Positions 51,441-63,079 of a stretch of 64,000 nt of DNA are shown here, piece by piece. A program made the translations under genes and the position numbers. Every line of letters begins with the position of its first letter. The first letter of the stretch is position 1. The notes beneath the pieces were generated by a model that saw only the letters and a program-made list of their open reading frames with translations, did not search any database and was not told the origin of the DNA. The stretch comes from Undaria pinnatifida (lineage: Eukaryota > Sar > Phaeophyceae > Laminariales > Alariaceae). Where the stretch lies: contig JABAKD010000025.1 of NCBI GenBank assembly GCA_012845835.1, forward strand, positions 12,655,264 through 12,719,263. Direction: 5' to 3'.

Positions 51441-53651
51441 ATGGAGAATTAGATCATACCTGGCACAAACGAAAGGCTGGGGGGAACAGCACGGCACGAT
51501 AAAAAGAAGAGAAAAGCACAACACCCAGCCAGCAACGTATCACAAAGCGTCCTTGAAACTTTTGTTATAATCCTACGTTCTACAAGAAGAAGAGGATACT
51601 CCTCATGGTCACAGGAATGCAAGACAAGTTTGGCCACAGCAGTGTGTGAAATTTCAAATCTAATTACCTGGAACTACACCTACATCAAATTTCAACGTTA
51701 GTGTCGCGGTAATTACTGAACACGAAAACAGCCGCCGCTCTGCCACAATCTAATGAGAGCTTCAAAACGTCCATCACAGAGGCTGATACACGTTCGGGCT
51801 AGCTGGGAGACCGGCGTTGTGATAGAATCATAGAAAAATGCAAACGAAACAATACAGTGGTAGAGAGGTGATTTCAGGTGTAGACAGGTTAGTCTAGTCT
51901 ATACCTCGTGCAGCCAAAATTACTTTATTATAGGGAAAGCAACACAAGTCAAGAAGAAGACGTACAGCATACCCCGGGGTTTTATCAAAGTATTATGTCT
52001 TCGCCGCCTGCGTTTTCCGGTGGAGGGGGGGTCGTGGAGTGGGCCGCTCCATGATATACTACGTCTTCGGGGCTCCCGCCCGCCTTGGCTCCACGCATAT
52101 CCGTAATTTAGAGGATGCATTACATGTATTACGAACATAAGGTTATAGGCAAAACGAGACTGTACACCAGACAGCACTGCCAAGGAAAAGGTGAAGCATT
52201 GACAACAGGTCGTGTTTGGATAAACAGAAAAAAACACCGGAATCCGCTGCAGTAAACCACAGCAACAAAATGCGTCATCCGGAACACGACGACGAACAGC
52301 AGCAGCAACAGCCGCCGCACAGATGTTATTATTCACGTGAAATTTCAACAACGGCAAGAGCGGCATCTATCTGTGTCAGTTCGAAACAGCAAGCAGCATT
52401 TCCAGTAAAATAGGCATACAATGCTATTTTCTCTCTGCTTTGAGCCGATACACATTTAAAAATAAAGACTACTATATAGACTATATAGACTATATAGACT
52501 ATAATAGTCTATAAAAATATGGGGAAAAGTAGAAGCAAATGAGTATTGCACAATGTACACCGACGCTCGAACCCAAATAAAAGAAAGCACACAAACTAAC
52601 TTGGAAAAACACAGAGTCGACCGAGAATCGAATTCACACCACATCGATTAAATATCGTTTCAAACTACCCCTCACGCCGTTGTACGACTAACCAGCAATT
52701 GTTTGTGTTCATATATCTACGTCTACGCACCTAACGCTTCGCGACAGAATTTCGAAAATTTCGCGAATTTGCACCACTTGTACCAACACGAAGCGACAAC
52801 AACCGAGGCCGACCCCGGCAGGGTTCGGGAGAGTCGACCAAGGTTAGGAGTATCCATAAAACCTCGCGCCGAGAGGTGGACCTCACCTCGAATTTCCTTG
52901 AAGACGGCTTCAAATCTGGTCTACCCTTCGGTTGCTCCCGGGTAACCTCTGCGTAATCCTTCATTTTTTTTTTTTATACACGGCGTTGGCCAGGCACCCT
53001 GCATTGAGTGGGTCTCCTTGTCCTTATCTCTTCTATTGCAACACATGGCATCGGAAGCAAATGCACACATTTGGAATGCGGTTGAGTCCTCGTGTTAATT
53101 TATGGACACAGGTCGAGGGCGCTGCAGGGTCGACGGAACAGAACGTGACGTCGGACCGAGATCATCCTACGCTAGGGTTGCAGTAGCTAGCTTCTGGGTT
53201 CCTAAAATCAGGAGCTCAATATCTCAACGAAACACGACTTCGAATACGTCCATTCGCGCAGCCCGATTATTTTTTTTGCGCCACTCCTCAAAACAGTTAT
53301 ACTCCTAAACGTATCATTCTAACCGATACTTTCACATTGGAAGAGCTCAATCGGTCGGAAACGTTGGACCCTAAACCTGCTTTCCTAACCGTCGGATGTT
53401 GAAGTATGGGAAGGGAACGCAAAGTTCGTAAAATAACTGGAAGAACTCCAGATGATAGCAGCAAAAAATATACTAGCGTGCTCAAGTACCACGAGTAGCA
53501 CAGTATGAATAATAGCAGAACTAGGAATGTACACACTTAAAACAATAGGGATGTGAGAAAGTTAACATGGCAACATATACTAAGGAATACGCCAGAGAAG
53601 AGGTTGTCAGCCATAGATGATCGGGCTGTATGGGAAAGAAAAACAAAAGGG
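51441..53651. other. Intergenic, no gene recognised
   Basis: It contains a TATAGACTATA tandem (52470-52514). A minus-strand tRNA-like relic at about 52617-52692 has a B-box-like AATTCGATTCTC but no convincing cloverleaf. A CAG-rich patch lies at 52290-52315. The longest frames are cysteine-rich shadows. Confidence 0.4.
52470..52514. repeat. TATAGACTATA short tandem/palindrome
   Basis: ATATAGACT is repeated three times, followed by the inverted form ATAGTCTATA. The same word occurs at 19615-19630, 38803-38812, 41082-41097 and 45285-45316. Confidence 0.75.
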
Positions 53652-54046
53652 TGTTTGTGGTGTACGGTTGCTCGATACTGGTCTGCGGCTATTTGGAGTT
53701 TCGTATGTTACGGGGTTTCATGTTATATGTTGAGGCATATACCAATATTGGTATATGTCCCGGTGTGTTGAGCTGCCAACAAAAGGGTTGGTCGTGATGA
53801 TAACGAAGATACGACCCGGGCTTTAATGGCAACGTACTGTCCGAATATATAAGAGGGTGGAGCGTGACGACAGGTCCTGTGTGGCTTATGCGTGTGGAGC
53901 CTATGATGACAGGCGCTGAGCTTCTTCTGTGTGGGTGTGTGTTCGAGAGTCCACGACTGGTGCGATTTTGTGTATAACATCATGTGCTCTCCTCACTTAC
54001 TGCGTTGGAACACGCCGTGTTGTTGCATAGGACACATTATACAGCA
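53652..54046 (+). repeat. 5' LTR
   Basis: 395 bp, TGTTTGTGGTGTACGG ... TTATACAGCA. Shared internal words with the 3' LTR include ATTGGTATATG, GAAGATACGACCCG, ACGTACTGTCCGAA, CGACGACAGGT-like and GTGCTCTCCTC. A GAATATATAAGAGG TATA-like box lies at about 53842 (the 3' LTR has GAACGTATTAGAGG). Confidence 0.8.
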
Positions 54047-54107
54047 TCTTAATGTAACACGAATGTCGTTGGTTTCCGGGCCCGGAGCTTGCTGGAGGGG
54101 TGTTCTC

Positions 54108-55227
54108 ATGGATGAGGAAAAACAGCTGGTTCGGCAGGAGCTTGAGCGGATGTCGGGGGATTTTGCTGAGCGAGACGCGGCGTTGACAGTGCATAGAGCG
54201 TCGAGGATGGCCGCCGTGGCAGGGGTTAAGGAGGGTACTGGTGGTATGGAGGCGGCGGTGCTGGAAGCTCAACGTACGATCAACAAACTTGTTGCTGAAG
54301 TTCAGCTGTATCAAGGGGACACTTCTGAACAGCTGCGGTATTATGGGAGGCGATAACAGTCTGCGAAGAATCGAGCAATAGGGATTGAGCTACCATGCCA
54401 GAGCTACGATTGTATGATGCAAGCGGAGTTGACGATGGTCGATGCCCGCATCAAGCTCTGGGAAATTCGCTCCAACTGTGATCTACGGCGCTCCAAAGCT
54501 AAAAAGCGGCTTCGATGGGCACCCCTGCAGTCTGCTAAGCGAAGATCAAGCGGAATTGGGCTTCCGTACCCGAGCTACGACGATGGCATGAATGGGGAGA
54601 TCGGGCGCAGGGGTGGAAGGAAAAAAGGGTGGAACCGCAGCACCAGCAGCAGTAGCATGCTCGTGGGGTGGAGATGCTCGGTGACGATGGTGAGCCGCCT
54701 CAGACGAGGCTTGATGTCACTGGCGTTCTTCTCGCAGAACATCAGCAGGAGCAATCAACGCCAGCGACCAGCGCTGAGCCGTTTCCATTATTGTTTGACT
54801 CACCAGGTGTGGTAGATGCTGGCGATGTCTCTGGTGTTGTAGCCAGGCGCAAGCGTTCAGTGACAAAGGATTTTTTGGGGGGGTTCCTGGGTGTTGGGAA
54901 GCAGCAGCAGCGGCGGCGGCAACAGAAGCAGAAGCGAAATTTGGCTCGTGGCATACAGCACTTGGTCGGAGGTGGTTTGGGTGGCGGCACGCAGTTTTGT
55001 TGCAGATGGCGTGGGCGACGGAGGATGGCAGGCAGGCTTGGGCCAGCGTGTTGCATCAACACGTCCGTTTGACCCGGGTACACCAAAGTATAACATGCCA
55101 CCGCTTCGATCGGAAAATGAACCGGGCACGGTTTGCGGAGGGGTACGGCGAGGAAAACGAGGAGGAACATGTAGGCTACAGCACCAGTGGCAGCAGCAAC
55201 AGCAGCAGTACCAGCAGCAGTAAACAC
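54108..55227 (+). pseudogene. Gag-like frame of the LTR element
   Basis: From ATG 54108 the frame reads DEEKQLVRQELERMSGDF and LEAQRTINKLVAEVQLY, a probable coiled coil. It meets TAA at 54354 and continues in frame with MVDARIKLWEIRSNCDLRRS and basic KAKKRLRW. It shifts near 54640 to LDVTGVLLAEHQQEQSTP and a basic, Gln-rich KQQQRRRQQKQKRNLARG. The last part, in other frames, ends in a Gln/Ser-rich (CAG)n stretch. The gag assignment rests on position, coiled coil and basic tail only. No CCHC knuckle. Confidence 0.4.
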
Positions 55228-55394
55228 CTGAATTGAAGATAAGATGGGTATTCACGGTTCCCCTTTGACCGTGGCAAGACCCAACGGACACTCCCCAGAC
55301 ATGTTTTTTCGAGTGTAGCATCGCATGATAGCCGAATAATTTCCTGGGCTGGGTGGATTAACTCTTGTTTTGATTCCTGTGCTTTCCTGAGTAC

Positions 55395-56230
55395 CTACCT
55401 GGTATATGCTAGTGTTTGACATTGTTTGGTCAACGTGCCTGCGCCAGAACCATTAGAGGGGGAGTTTGTTGTGATATCATGATCGTACTCGCAGAAAAAA
55501 TATGTACTTACTTACTTGGTACAATAGTGCACAAGAATTGTGCAAAATATCGCTGTCGAACGATTTGGCGGTTCTATTGGCTATCCATCCATTTGATTGA
55601 CATGGAAGTGTAAAACATGCCGTGCGTATGTTCAGCTGATTCTATGCGCTATCATGACGAGACGAAAGTGGACGTAGGTATGCTGGCTGCCTAGTCGTAC
55701 TCATACAACTCCCGAATTACGTTGTTGGTTGGCTATGGCGTACATGGTGTACGATATGATACCTGGTACCAGGTGTACAGCAGTATCAGCTCGTGTGCAC
55801 GTATAACATAATTCAAGTTACCTGCTAGAGCACATATATATCAGCCGAACCTGTACGTGCAGCAAAATGATGCCTTTTGTTTATGGCACATCGTGGTCGG
55901 TGGTCGCACCTGATACCTGGTCCCTGGTACGTGCTAACAACCTACTACTGCTATAGCACCAGGCATGATATAGCACAAATGATATCGTCTACGACATACT
56001 ACTGCATCGTATCAACCGAAATAATACGCGCATTGCATGATTACCGAGTTGAGGCAAAGTTTACTTGGGAGATGTCTCCGCGCGAAACCCGCCCACCGGT
56101 GACAATGTTATTGCAGTAGAGATCTGATAACCCTCTGATACTATCGAAAGTGACATTTTGATTAGTGTAAAATCCACGCCATCATAGCAGAGAGAGGAAG
56201 AACAGCGTATACCACGTACCTGGTACCTGA
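55395..56230. repeat. Cluster of CCTGGTACC-type palindromes
   Basis: ACCTGGTACCAGGT, a perfect 14 bp palindrome, is at 55761-55774. Related words (TACCTGGTATA, ACCTGGTCCCTGGTAC, CACCAGGCAT, ACCTGGTACCT) are near 55397, 55914, 55959 and 56218. The same words recur at 59925-60045 in another element. Confidence 0.6.
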
Positions 56231-56809
56231 CATGCATCGTGAAGTATTATGCAGTCTCAATTCTTTTTCTCGTGGTTTCTTGCATCTCCACTATAAACGA
56301 CATCTCTGAAGAATCGCATGCAGCAGGAAAAGAAAACGATATGACTATTGTATTGCTGTAAAGCTATATCGGGTGCCTGATGTCAAGTTTCATTCAAATC
56401 TATACTAAGTATGTGTTGCTTTGATTTTTAGAGTTGATCGATACTTTGGGTTTGTCGTTTTTTATTGGCGGCAACTGGGCGTGACAGAATACGAGTTTGT
56501 TAACGTGACATCAGTCAGTCATGGACACTATTTCTGGTTTGAGATTTGACTGGAGGTTGAATTTTGATTTTCGTTTTCGGAGTGTTGTAATGGGTGGCTG
56601 AATTTTTTCAGTTACATCGTTTTCGCCGAGCAGAAGGGGAGGATTGACTGCATACTCGGGATCCGCTGCGACCAATAAGATGCGCCGGTCAAGTGGGGGG
56701 AAGTTGATTGTACTCGCGCGGGCACAGAGATTTTCCATCGTAGATTATGGAATTGTGTATTTTGCGTTGTGCATTAGGAATGCGTTAGAGATACGCGCAA
56801 GCTAGTTGG

Positions 56810-57112
56810 ATGCTGTTTGCCGAACATTGGGGGGGTGCGTTGGTATTCGACGTGCACAACAACCAATGCATTCGTGACGTGCATGGCAACCGGTGGTGTG
56901 TGCGTGATGAGCTACCAGGAAAGACATTACCCGCTATGATGGAAGAAGCGTCCCGAGTGTCCCGCTTGCTACCTGGTCTGTGCGCCAGTTGTAGGGCAAC
57001 TGACCTTACCGCGAACTGGCATGTTTCCCGACACGGCATGCGGGATAATTACGCCCAGATATCAAAATGTGCGGTACGGTATCTATCATTGGTTGGCGAA
57101 TACTACTACTAG
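56810..57112 (+). CDS. Orphan ORF in the LTR element with Cys/His cluster
   Basis: The 100-codon plus-strand frame contains HWGGALVFDVHNNQCIRDVH and LCASCRATDLTANWHVSRHG, giving C-x2-C-x9-H-x3-H, a spacing that could bind zinc but fits no named family I recognise. It is not related to pol or envelope motifs. It may be a captured gene fragment, a regulatory ORF of the element, or chance. Confidence 0.3.
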   Translation: MLFAEHWGGALVFDVHNNQCIRDVHGNRWCVRDELPGKTLPAMMEEASRVSRLLPGLCASCRATDLTANWHVSRHGMRDNYAQISKCAVRYLSLVGEYYY

Positions 57113-58118
57113 TGCCTGTATATGAGGCATGATTTGAGCGATCGTTATCATGGTATTTTGTCTGGATATGCATGAATGTAGCAACGGCATTACATTTTAG
57201 TGGGGTAAGACTAGCGGTGTTCAATTTGAAGTTATGCTTGGATGCGAACAATGCTCGGAGGTCTATACCTCTGGTGGAGTTGTGATGATGTGTGTTGGTA
57301 CCTTGTGCATCGTTCTACTCTGGGGTGCAGACAAGCAATACTCTATCATCTATGGAAATAGACAGCAGACAATGGGGGGTGTGGTATTTACCACGTGCGT
57401 CAGCATTTTACCGTGCGGATATTATCACCGAACTGTTGCATACGGAGGCGCTTTGCCGTTTGTTTGCCATTGTTTTCGGCCATGAGAGGCATTCACCGAG
57501 GGGGTTGCTACAGTTCGATTTGAGTGTTTCGATAAGAGTTGTTTTCTGTCGGAGACGTCATGTTGTTTTCTCTTTGAAATTCCTAAAGAGAAAAAAGCAG
57601 GGGAGGCGATGTTATTGGGTGGTGGGATTTTATGTGAAGACCGTCTGTGAGTGATATTGTTTGAAGGTTTTCACAGCAGATTCTTGCTTGTTGAATTTTC
57701 CTCTTCCCGTAAATGCTGTCAAAATTTATGTGGGATATTTATGCTGATCCTGAGATTGGCACATGTTGTCATTGAGATTGCCATTTTACCTGGATGGGCA
57801 ATTCTTAGCTTGTTGCATCAGTTTATTCAATTGTGTTGACAAGCTCGACAGTGAAAGAGGACATCAGTTGTAACGACGTCGTACTGCACAAGCTTGACTT
57901 AGGAGATAACCTAAGCGTAGGATTTTCTGCCAGCCATGTAAGTTTTCAGAGTACCGTTCTACCTTGGCAGTTATTGATTTTCAAATTTAGTATTAGGGTT
58001 AAGGTTGAGCTAGCCCTTGGCAATTGCTGTTTTCATGGATTTTGGGATGTGCCGGCTTACGTGGCAATTGATGATAAGTTGTTCGGGACCCATCGTATCG
58101 CGCACCGAATAGGGGGGT
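57113..58118. other. 3' interior of the LTR element
   Basis: Only short open frames without recognised motifs. It ends in the purine-rich run preceding the 3' LTR. Confidence 0.45.
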
Positions 58119-58533
58119 TGTTTGTGGTATGCGATTGCTCGATTCTGGTGTGCGCATACTTTTGGGTTTCGTATATAATGATGGCGATTCATATTGTGTC
58201 AGAGCATATACCCATATTGGTATATGCCTCAGCGTGTTAAGCTGCAATCCCGATTGGCAGGCGACTGCCGTGATGATAATGAAGATACGACCCGAGCTTT
58301 GATGACAACGTACTGTCCGAACGTATTAGAGGATGGAGCACGACGACAGGTACGGCTCACTGTGTGGTTCATGCGTGTGGAGCCCTTGGAAACAGGTAAT
58401 GAGCTTCTTTTGTGTGAGTGTGTGTTCGAAAGTGTGCGACTGTTGCGGCTCTGTGTAGAATATATTGTGCTCTCCTCGCCTATTCCATAAATAAGAGCAC
58501 GCCGCGTGGTTGCACAAGACACGCTATACAGCA
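58119..58533 (+). repeat. 3' LTR
   Basis: 415 bp, TGTTTGTGGTATGCG ... GCTATACAGCA, collinear with the 5' LTR. It is about 20 bp longer through small indels. Confidence 0.8.
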
Positions 58534-58537
58534 AGGG

Positions 58538-59490
58538 AATTCAAACAAAGGGCGAGTTGTAATAATATGGGATAACGTATCCCAGAAATTTTTGAAGGAG
58601 TTAGGAGGAGACCAAGAAGATGTACTGTCTATAGAGATACTTGGCGGAGACTAAGACAGAAGTAAAATCAACAATAGAACAAAGGGAAAGGTTAGCACAA
58701 GAAATGTATTGAACAAGGAGAAACACTTGGTGATATACGGGCAGCAGACAGGAGTCATTCGAACAAACAGTATTTGAACGGCCCAATGGACTACCCGAAA
58801 ATGCTGAACCAGCGATTTCGTGCAGGGGACTTGGAGCAACAAGAAGGAATAGATATACCAGCAGTCGAGAGGAGGAAGACACGGATGCACACATGTGCCC
58901 GCGAGTAGCACTCACATAGTAGGAAAATGTGAAATAAACAAGGAGGAACGGGATGCATTAAGGGGGGAGATGGTGAAAGTAGACAAATGTGGCACGGAAG
59001 AGTTTGGTAAACCTGAGAGTAGCGAGAGAACGATCGTTATCCTAGGAGATAGATGGCCATATACGGCGAAACAGGACGGAGATTAGATGAGAAAAACAGT
59101 TTTATGAAATATATCACGGAGATAGATGGTGTCCATAGACGGCGAAACAGAACGGTGATAAGATAAGCAAACATTTTTATGTAGTATACCAAGGAGGTAT
59201 ATGGAAAGACCATAATGATCGCCCAAACGTTCAGGGGCCTCTGTTAAGAGCAGGTACGGCGCTCCGTCTCGAAAGGGTCAATGTTCAAAGAACTTGGCAA
59301 GCAACAGATGAGACCCCACCCCCCTTTCTACCGTCGAATGACTCGACGGTACCACGTAAAGAAACATATTTCAATACCAGCTCTGGGCAACGGTGGTTCA
59401 AGAAGTTCTTGCGGAACGATTGGCAGCCTTGTAGTGCGTGGGGGGGTAATGTATGCAGTATTGTACTTCAGATGAATTCAAGACTATAAG
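58538..59490. other. Spacer with a tandem duplication
   Basis: At 59043-59195 two units of about 77 bp (GGAGATAGATGG ... ACGGCGAAACAG ... TTTTATG) are in tandem, with a partial third start (GGAGGTATATGG). The rest is purine-rich, unrecognised DNA. Confidence 0.5.
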
Positions 59491-59784
59491 TAGGGCAATA
59501 ACCAAAAACGGGAATACCCGGTCACTTTTTTCTCTAAAACGGTTACACTTTAAAATCAAGTGAAAAACGCACCCCACGAGGCACGCGACTGCCAGTCGAT
59601 GAACCTCCCGTTTTTTGGCCTGCTGACGCTGGACATGAGGTGTACCCGTACAAGGTATATGTCTATTGTGTAGTCAGTAGTTGAATGCATGCAGTATCAC
59701 ATGAGGTGTGCCCGTACAAGGTATATGTCTGTTGTGTAGTTGGTAGTATCATACGAGCCAGTATGATCGGCCCTTCAGCACGTA

Positions 59785-59858
<74 letters not shown>

Positions 59859-60582
59859 TTTTGGTTGTTATTGTTATTGTTGTTGTTCTCACATTAAGTC
59901 GAATAGTCAAGTCCGTGTAGACACATACCAGGTATCATGTAGATGACGAAACCTGTCAGTTTTTCTTTCACTTATGGGCCTTTTTACGTGTACCTGGTAC
60001 CTGGCATATGATGGGCCCTATCGAAATGATACCAGGCACCAGGTATTCATGAAAAACATTCTCTGTACGACGCGTCGGAGAGAGCCTGAAAATACGGCTG
60101 GGGCAAAAATCATGGTACGAGTTGGCAACCTCGGTGGCATCAATAAGGAGGATGTTGCTGTGGGCACGCGTGGCGGTGCTGATGGATACAGGGACGCCAG
60201 CTTCCTGCTGGGTTGTCTTCTTCGGCTACGTGTGTGACAGGGGTGAATTGGTGTTTACTGTGGAAGGGGGTCGAAGCTGCTGTGAACCTCTTGGCCGTTC
60301 TTTCAGGCACCACGATGGCGTTCCATCCCAGCGAAAGCGACGTTCGTATATTGGGGATCAATGCATAAGGCATCTGATTGGCTTAGATACAATCAAAAAC
60401 GGGTGAAAGCCAAGCATAATGGCCATTCACGGGTGTACCCGGGACATTATCTCTCAAAACCAGGTACAAATGTTTTCTGGCCAATCGCGTGGCTCTGGGG
60501 TGCGTTTTTCACTCGATTGTAGAGTGTACCCGATTTTAGTAGGAAAGTGACCGGGTATACCCGTTTTTGGTCATTGCCCCTA
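59491..60582. mobile_element. 1.1 kb element with about 98 bp terminal inverted repeats
   Basis: The left TIR 59491-59588 starts TAGGGCAATAACCAAAAACG and continues GGAATACCCGGTCAC, AAGTGAAAAACGCACCCCA. The right TIR 60484-60582 is its inverse (TGGGGTGCGTTTTTCACTCG, GTGACCGGGTATACCCG, CCGTTTTTGGTCATTGCCCC). Inside are a 66 bp tandem pair (about 59635 and 59701), a GTT microsatellite and CCTGGTACC-type palindromes. No transposase is visible, so it is non-autonomous. Confidence 0.75.
59784..59890. repeat. (GTT)n microsatellite
   Basis: About 30 or more GTT units with few interruptions (GATGTT, TTGGTTGTTATTG) lie within the 1.1 kb TIR element. The apparent poly-Leu frame is an artefact. Confidence 0.95.
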
Positions 60583-62534
60583 TTAATAGATCCCATCTTC
60601 CGGGAAACGGCATACCGTACCGATATACAGTGGTAAACGTGCGGCCTTCTTGAACTCAATCCTTCAGCTACATTCACATTGTAACATTGCCACCCATCGG
60701 ACCGAAATTCCAATTCAGGGACTCTACTTCTAGAATCGACAGGAAGGCGTTGAACGCTGACTGCCACGATGAGGACATCCTCCCTCGCGTCGAGCAGGGA
60801 CTCAAGGCTCTAGTATAGGTTGACATGACCACTCACATCCCCCGTGTACACCCTCTAGCCTGGTGTGTCACCGTTCATCATGCCGTTTGGGGCTTGTCCA
60901 GAACTGATAGCGTTGCTGGGGACTTAGGGCCCGAGAATGATATAGTCGTCCAATCGTCGAACGTAGGATACCGATCGCAACAGACAGGGTACTTTTTGCC
61001 TCCCTTTTATTTGATTGTTATATTCCCCTGCTCATTTATAGGATTTTGCCTTTGTCTCAGATTGGGGTATACGCGTATTTGTCTACCTCCGACAATGATA
61101 CCTTCGTGGTTCACGCGAACTAGGCAGGCATGAATGTATACGGAACGAAAACTAAGCCGCCCCTCACACGACCTACGACAGGCCTAAGGGTGCACCCCGT
61201 GCATAACGTAGTTGTGGTTCTTTGAGTCAAGCATGCGTAGAGTTGTGGTCCAACGACAGAGCCTTACCACGTGTCAGTACGCATTTAAATGCCAACATAC
61301 CGGAATCAAGTGTGCTGCAACATCCCCTGTTGAAGGAATAGGGAACCTATAGGGCGCCTCCATCCGCGAGCGACGATCGGTCGGCATTCGCCGCCCGCTA
61401 CGCTCACTAAGGGAGGACAAACACCAAAATGTATCAACGAAATACGTTAAACGGACATATTTCAACGACAGAGTGCAGATAGATGCAAACTGGCGAGTTT
61501 GACACTGCCAACAGCAGGGCCACCGCCTTGCTCCGGAAAAACAATCGAGACGCCTCATGCCTGCCATCATACACGTGCCATAATCGCTTCGAATCATAAT
61601 AATAGCGATTCATACGTCTGTCTCGAACCTTTTCTGCTTCTCCTGAAAAACCAAAAACACGATAAAAAAGAATACCTCAGCTTTTTTCCTTTGAGCGAGA
61701 GCTTCAGCCACACAGCTTCAACGGATCCCAATGTTGGAAGGAATTCCTCTCAGTGTAAAGGAGCACCCAGCCGTAAAGGCGTCGTCCCATCTCGTGCTAG
61801 TTCGGGGCTGATAAATCATCGGCGGCGGAAGTTGCTGTGTGCAGATAGCACAGACGGTTTTGCATTTGCGGTTTGATCAGAAACGGTTGGTCATTCATAT
61901 GAACGCCATTTATGCCACTTTAGTTTATTAAAAAAAAAATGTGACGAACAAACTGTTTTTAAAGCCTATCCTTGTTTTCTCTGGTGGATCAGCAATAACC
62001 TTCTCCAGCACTTTGTGCTCCTTTCCACCTGAACACAGTCGATGCAGAAAGGTGTCACGATCTCGTGTTTGGAGCGTGAAGTCCAACCATAAGGCATCTG
62101 CCTCCTTCAGCCATGGCAGCGACCACGTTCAGAGCAACAGTAAATACAGCCCCGAAGGCGTTTTGTCATCTCTTGGTCTGCGAGGCGAGAAATCAGCGGC
62201 GGCGGATGCTAATGTGCGCAGACGTTTTCGTACTTGTGATGGGAGGTCATGAGAAAAAGCTCATCTTATTGTTCTGTAGTTTTTACGCCGTTTTGTACAC
62301 CGCTCAAAGTCTATTGTACTATTATTTATAGTACCATTGTTTATCTGTTTTTTGCGTGAAAAACCTTGATACGGAAACGGGTCAGCCCCTGCCCGTTTTT
62401 CGAGCCAGAGCACCAGCCGCACAATGCAAAAAAATGCATCAAAGGCACTAGCCGGGAAGAACGGCACTAGCCGGGAAGGAAGCACTCTAGCCAAACGTCT
62501 CGAACCAGTAATGCTTTCAACTCACCCTCGACCA
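60583..62534. other. Intergenic with diverged tandem duplications
   Basis: A roughly 376 bp-offset duplication links 61620-61860 with about 61990-62235 (GTAAAGGCGTCGTCCCATCTC vs CGAAGGCGTTTTGTCATCTC; AAATCATCGGCGGCGGA vs AAATCAGCGGCGGCGGA). Each half is open in the plus sense (SFSH..., different frames). At 62446-62486 GGCACTAGCCGGGAAG occurs twice in tandem. No known gene. Confidence 0.45.
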
Positions 62535-62792
62535 AGGCTAAGGTAGAAGGGGTACGTTATTTTTCGCTAGCAGAATCGGGCCACTCGCATGAGTGGCTGT
62601 GTATTTAACAGTCAAAAATACTTTGGGTGATTTGGTTCGTTCAGCGTAGCCGGCCATTCTATTGCGGGTTCAAATCGCAAAAATTCAACGGCACCAACAC
62701 GTACAATCGCGAAGTAGGACGGGGGCCACTAGCGCTAGTGGCCCTTACCTATTGTAAGAAATTGCTCCAAAAGTGACAACCCTATCGTAGCC
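62535..62792. mobile_element. MITE-A copy, diverged
   Basis: The left end is AGGCTAAGGTAGAAGGGG and the right end CAACCCTATCGTAGCC. Palindrome 1 is GCCACTCGCATGAGTGGC (62580), the spacer CTATTGCGGGTT, and palindrome 2 GGGCCACTAGCGCTAGTGGCCC (about 62725). Both palindromes remain self-complementary although their sequence has drifted. Confidence 0.72.
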
Positions 62793-63079
62793 GTGGCTGT
62801 TTCCGATAAACACGGCGTCATGCCCCCTGACGGCGTCGACACCAGTTTTTGGGGCACGTTGTTGAGAACTGGTCTACGGTAGGCGGGACATCTTCAGGCG
62901 CTCTCACTTGAGTGGCCTGCGGCCTGTCGTGCGAATGCGCACATTCTTTGCGTCTTATTGGTAGGCTTTGGCGCACCAGTGTTTAGATTTTCATTCGTGG
63001 CGTACACCGAAATGGAACATATTCTTACCCGGTCACGGTTTTTCAGTGAGGTGTAGGATCGTTTGCATAGTCGGGTAGA

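Larger units (their letters stand above)
53652..58533 (+). mobile_element. LTR element without recognisable pol (LARD-like), 4.9 kb
   Basis: Two direct repeats bound it: 53652-54046 and 58119-58533. Both start TGTTTGTGGT and end TATACAGCA (TG...CA), and AGGG flanks the outer edge on both sides (53648-53651 and 58534-58537), consistent with a 4 bp target duplication. A purine run (AATAGGGGGG) sits just before the 3' LTR, as expected for a polypurine tract. The 4.07 kb interior has a broken gag-like frame near 54.1-55.2 kb. No protease, integrase, RT or RNase H motif was seen in any frame, so it is probably a non-autonomous large derivative. LTR identity by eye is about 75-80 percent, implying an old insertion. 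Confidence 0.8.

Noticed and set aside
50516-51524. Minus-strand ORFs across repeats A2 and B2
   Set aside because: They duplicate each other because the DNA is repeated and carry no domain; the coding strand of the element is plus.
52617-52692. tRNA gene on the minus strand
   Set aside because: A B-box-like word is present but no complete cloverleaf or clear anticodon loop could be drawn by eye.
59781-59897. Poly-leucine ORF
   Set aside because: Translation of the GTT microsatellite.
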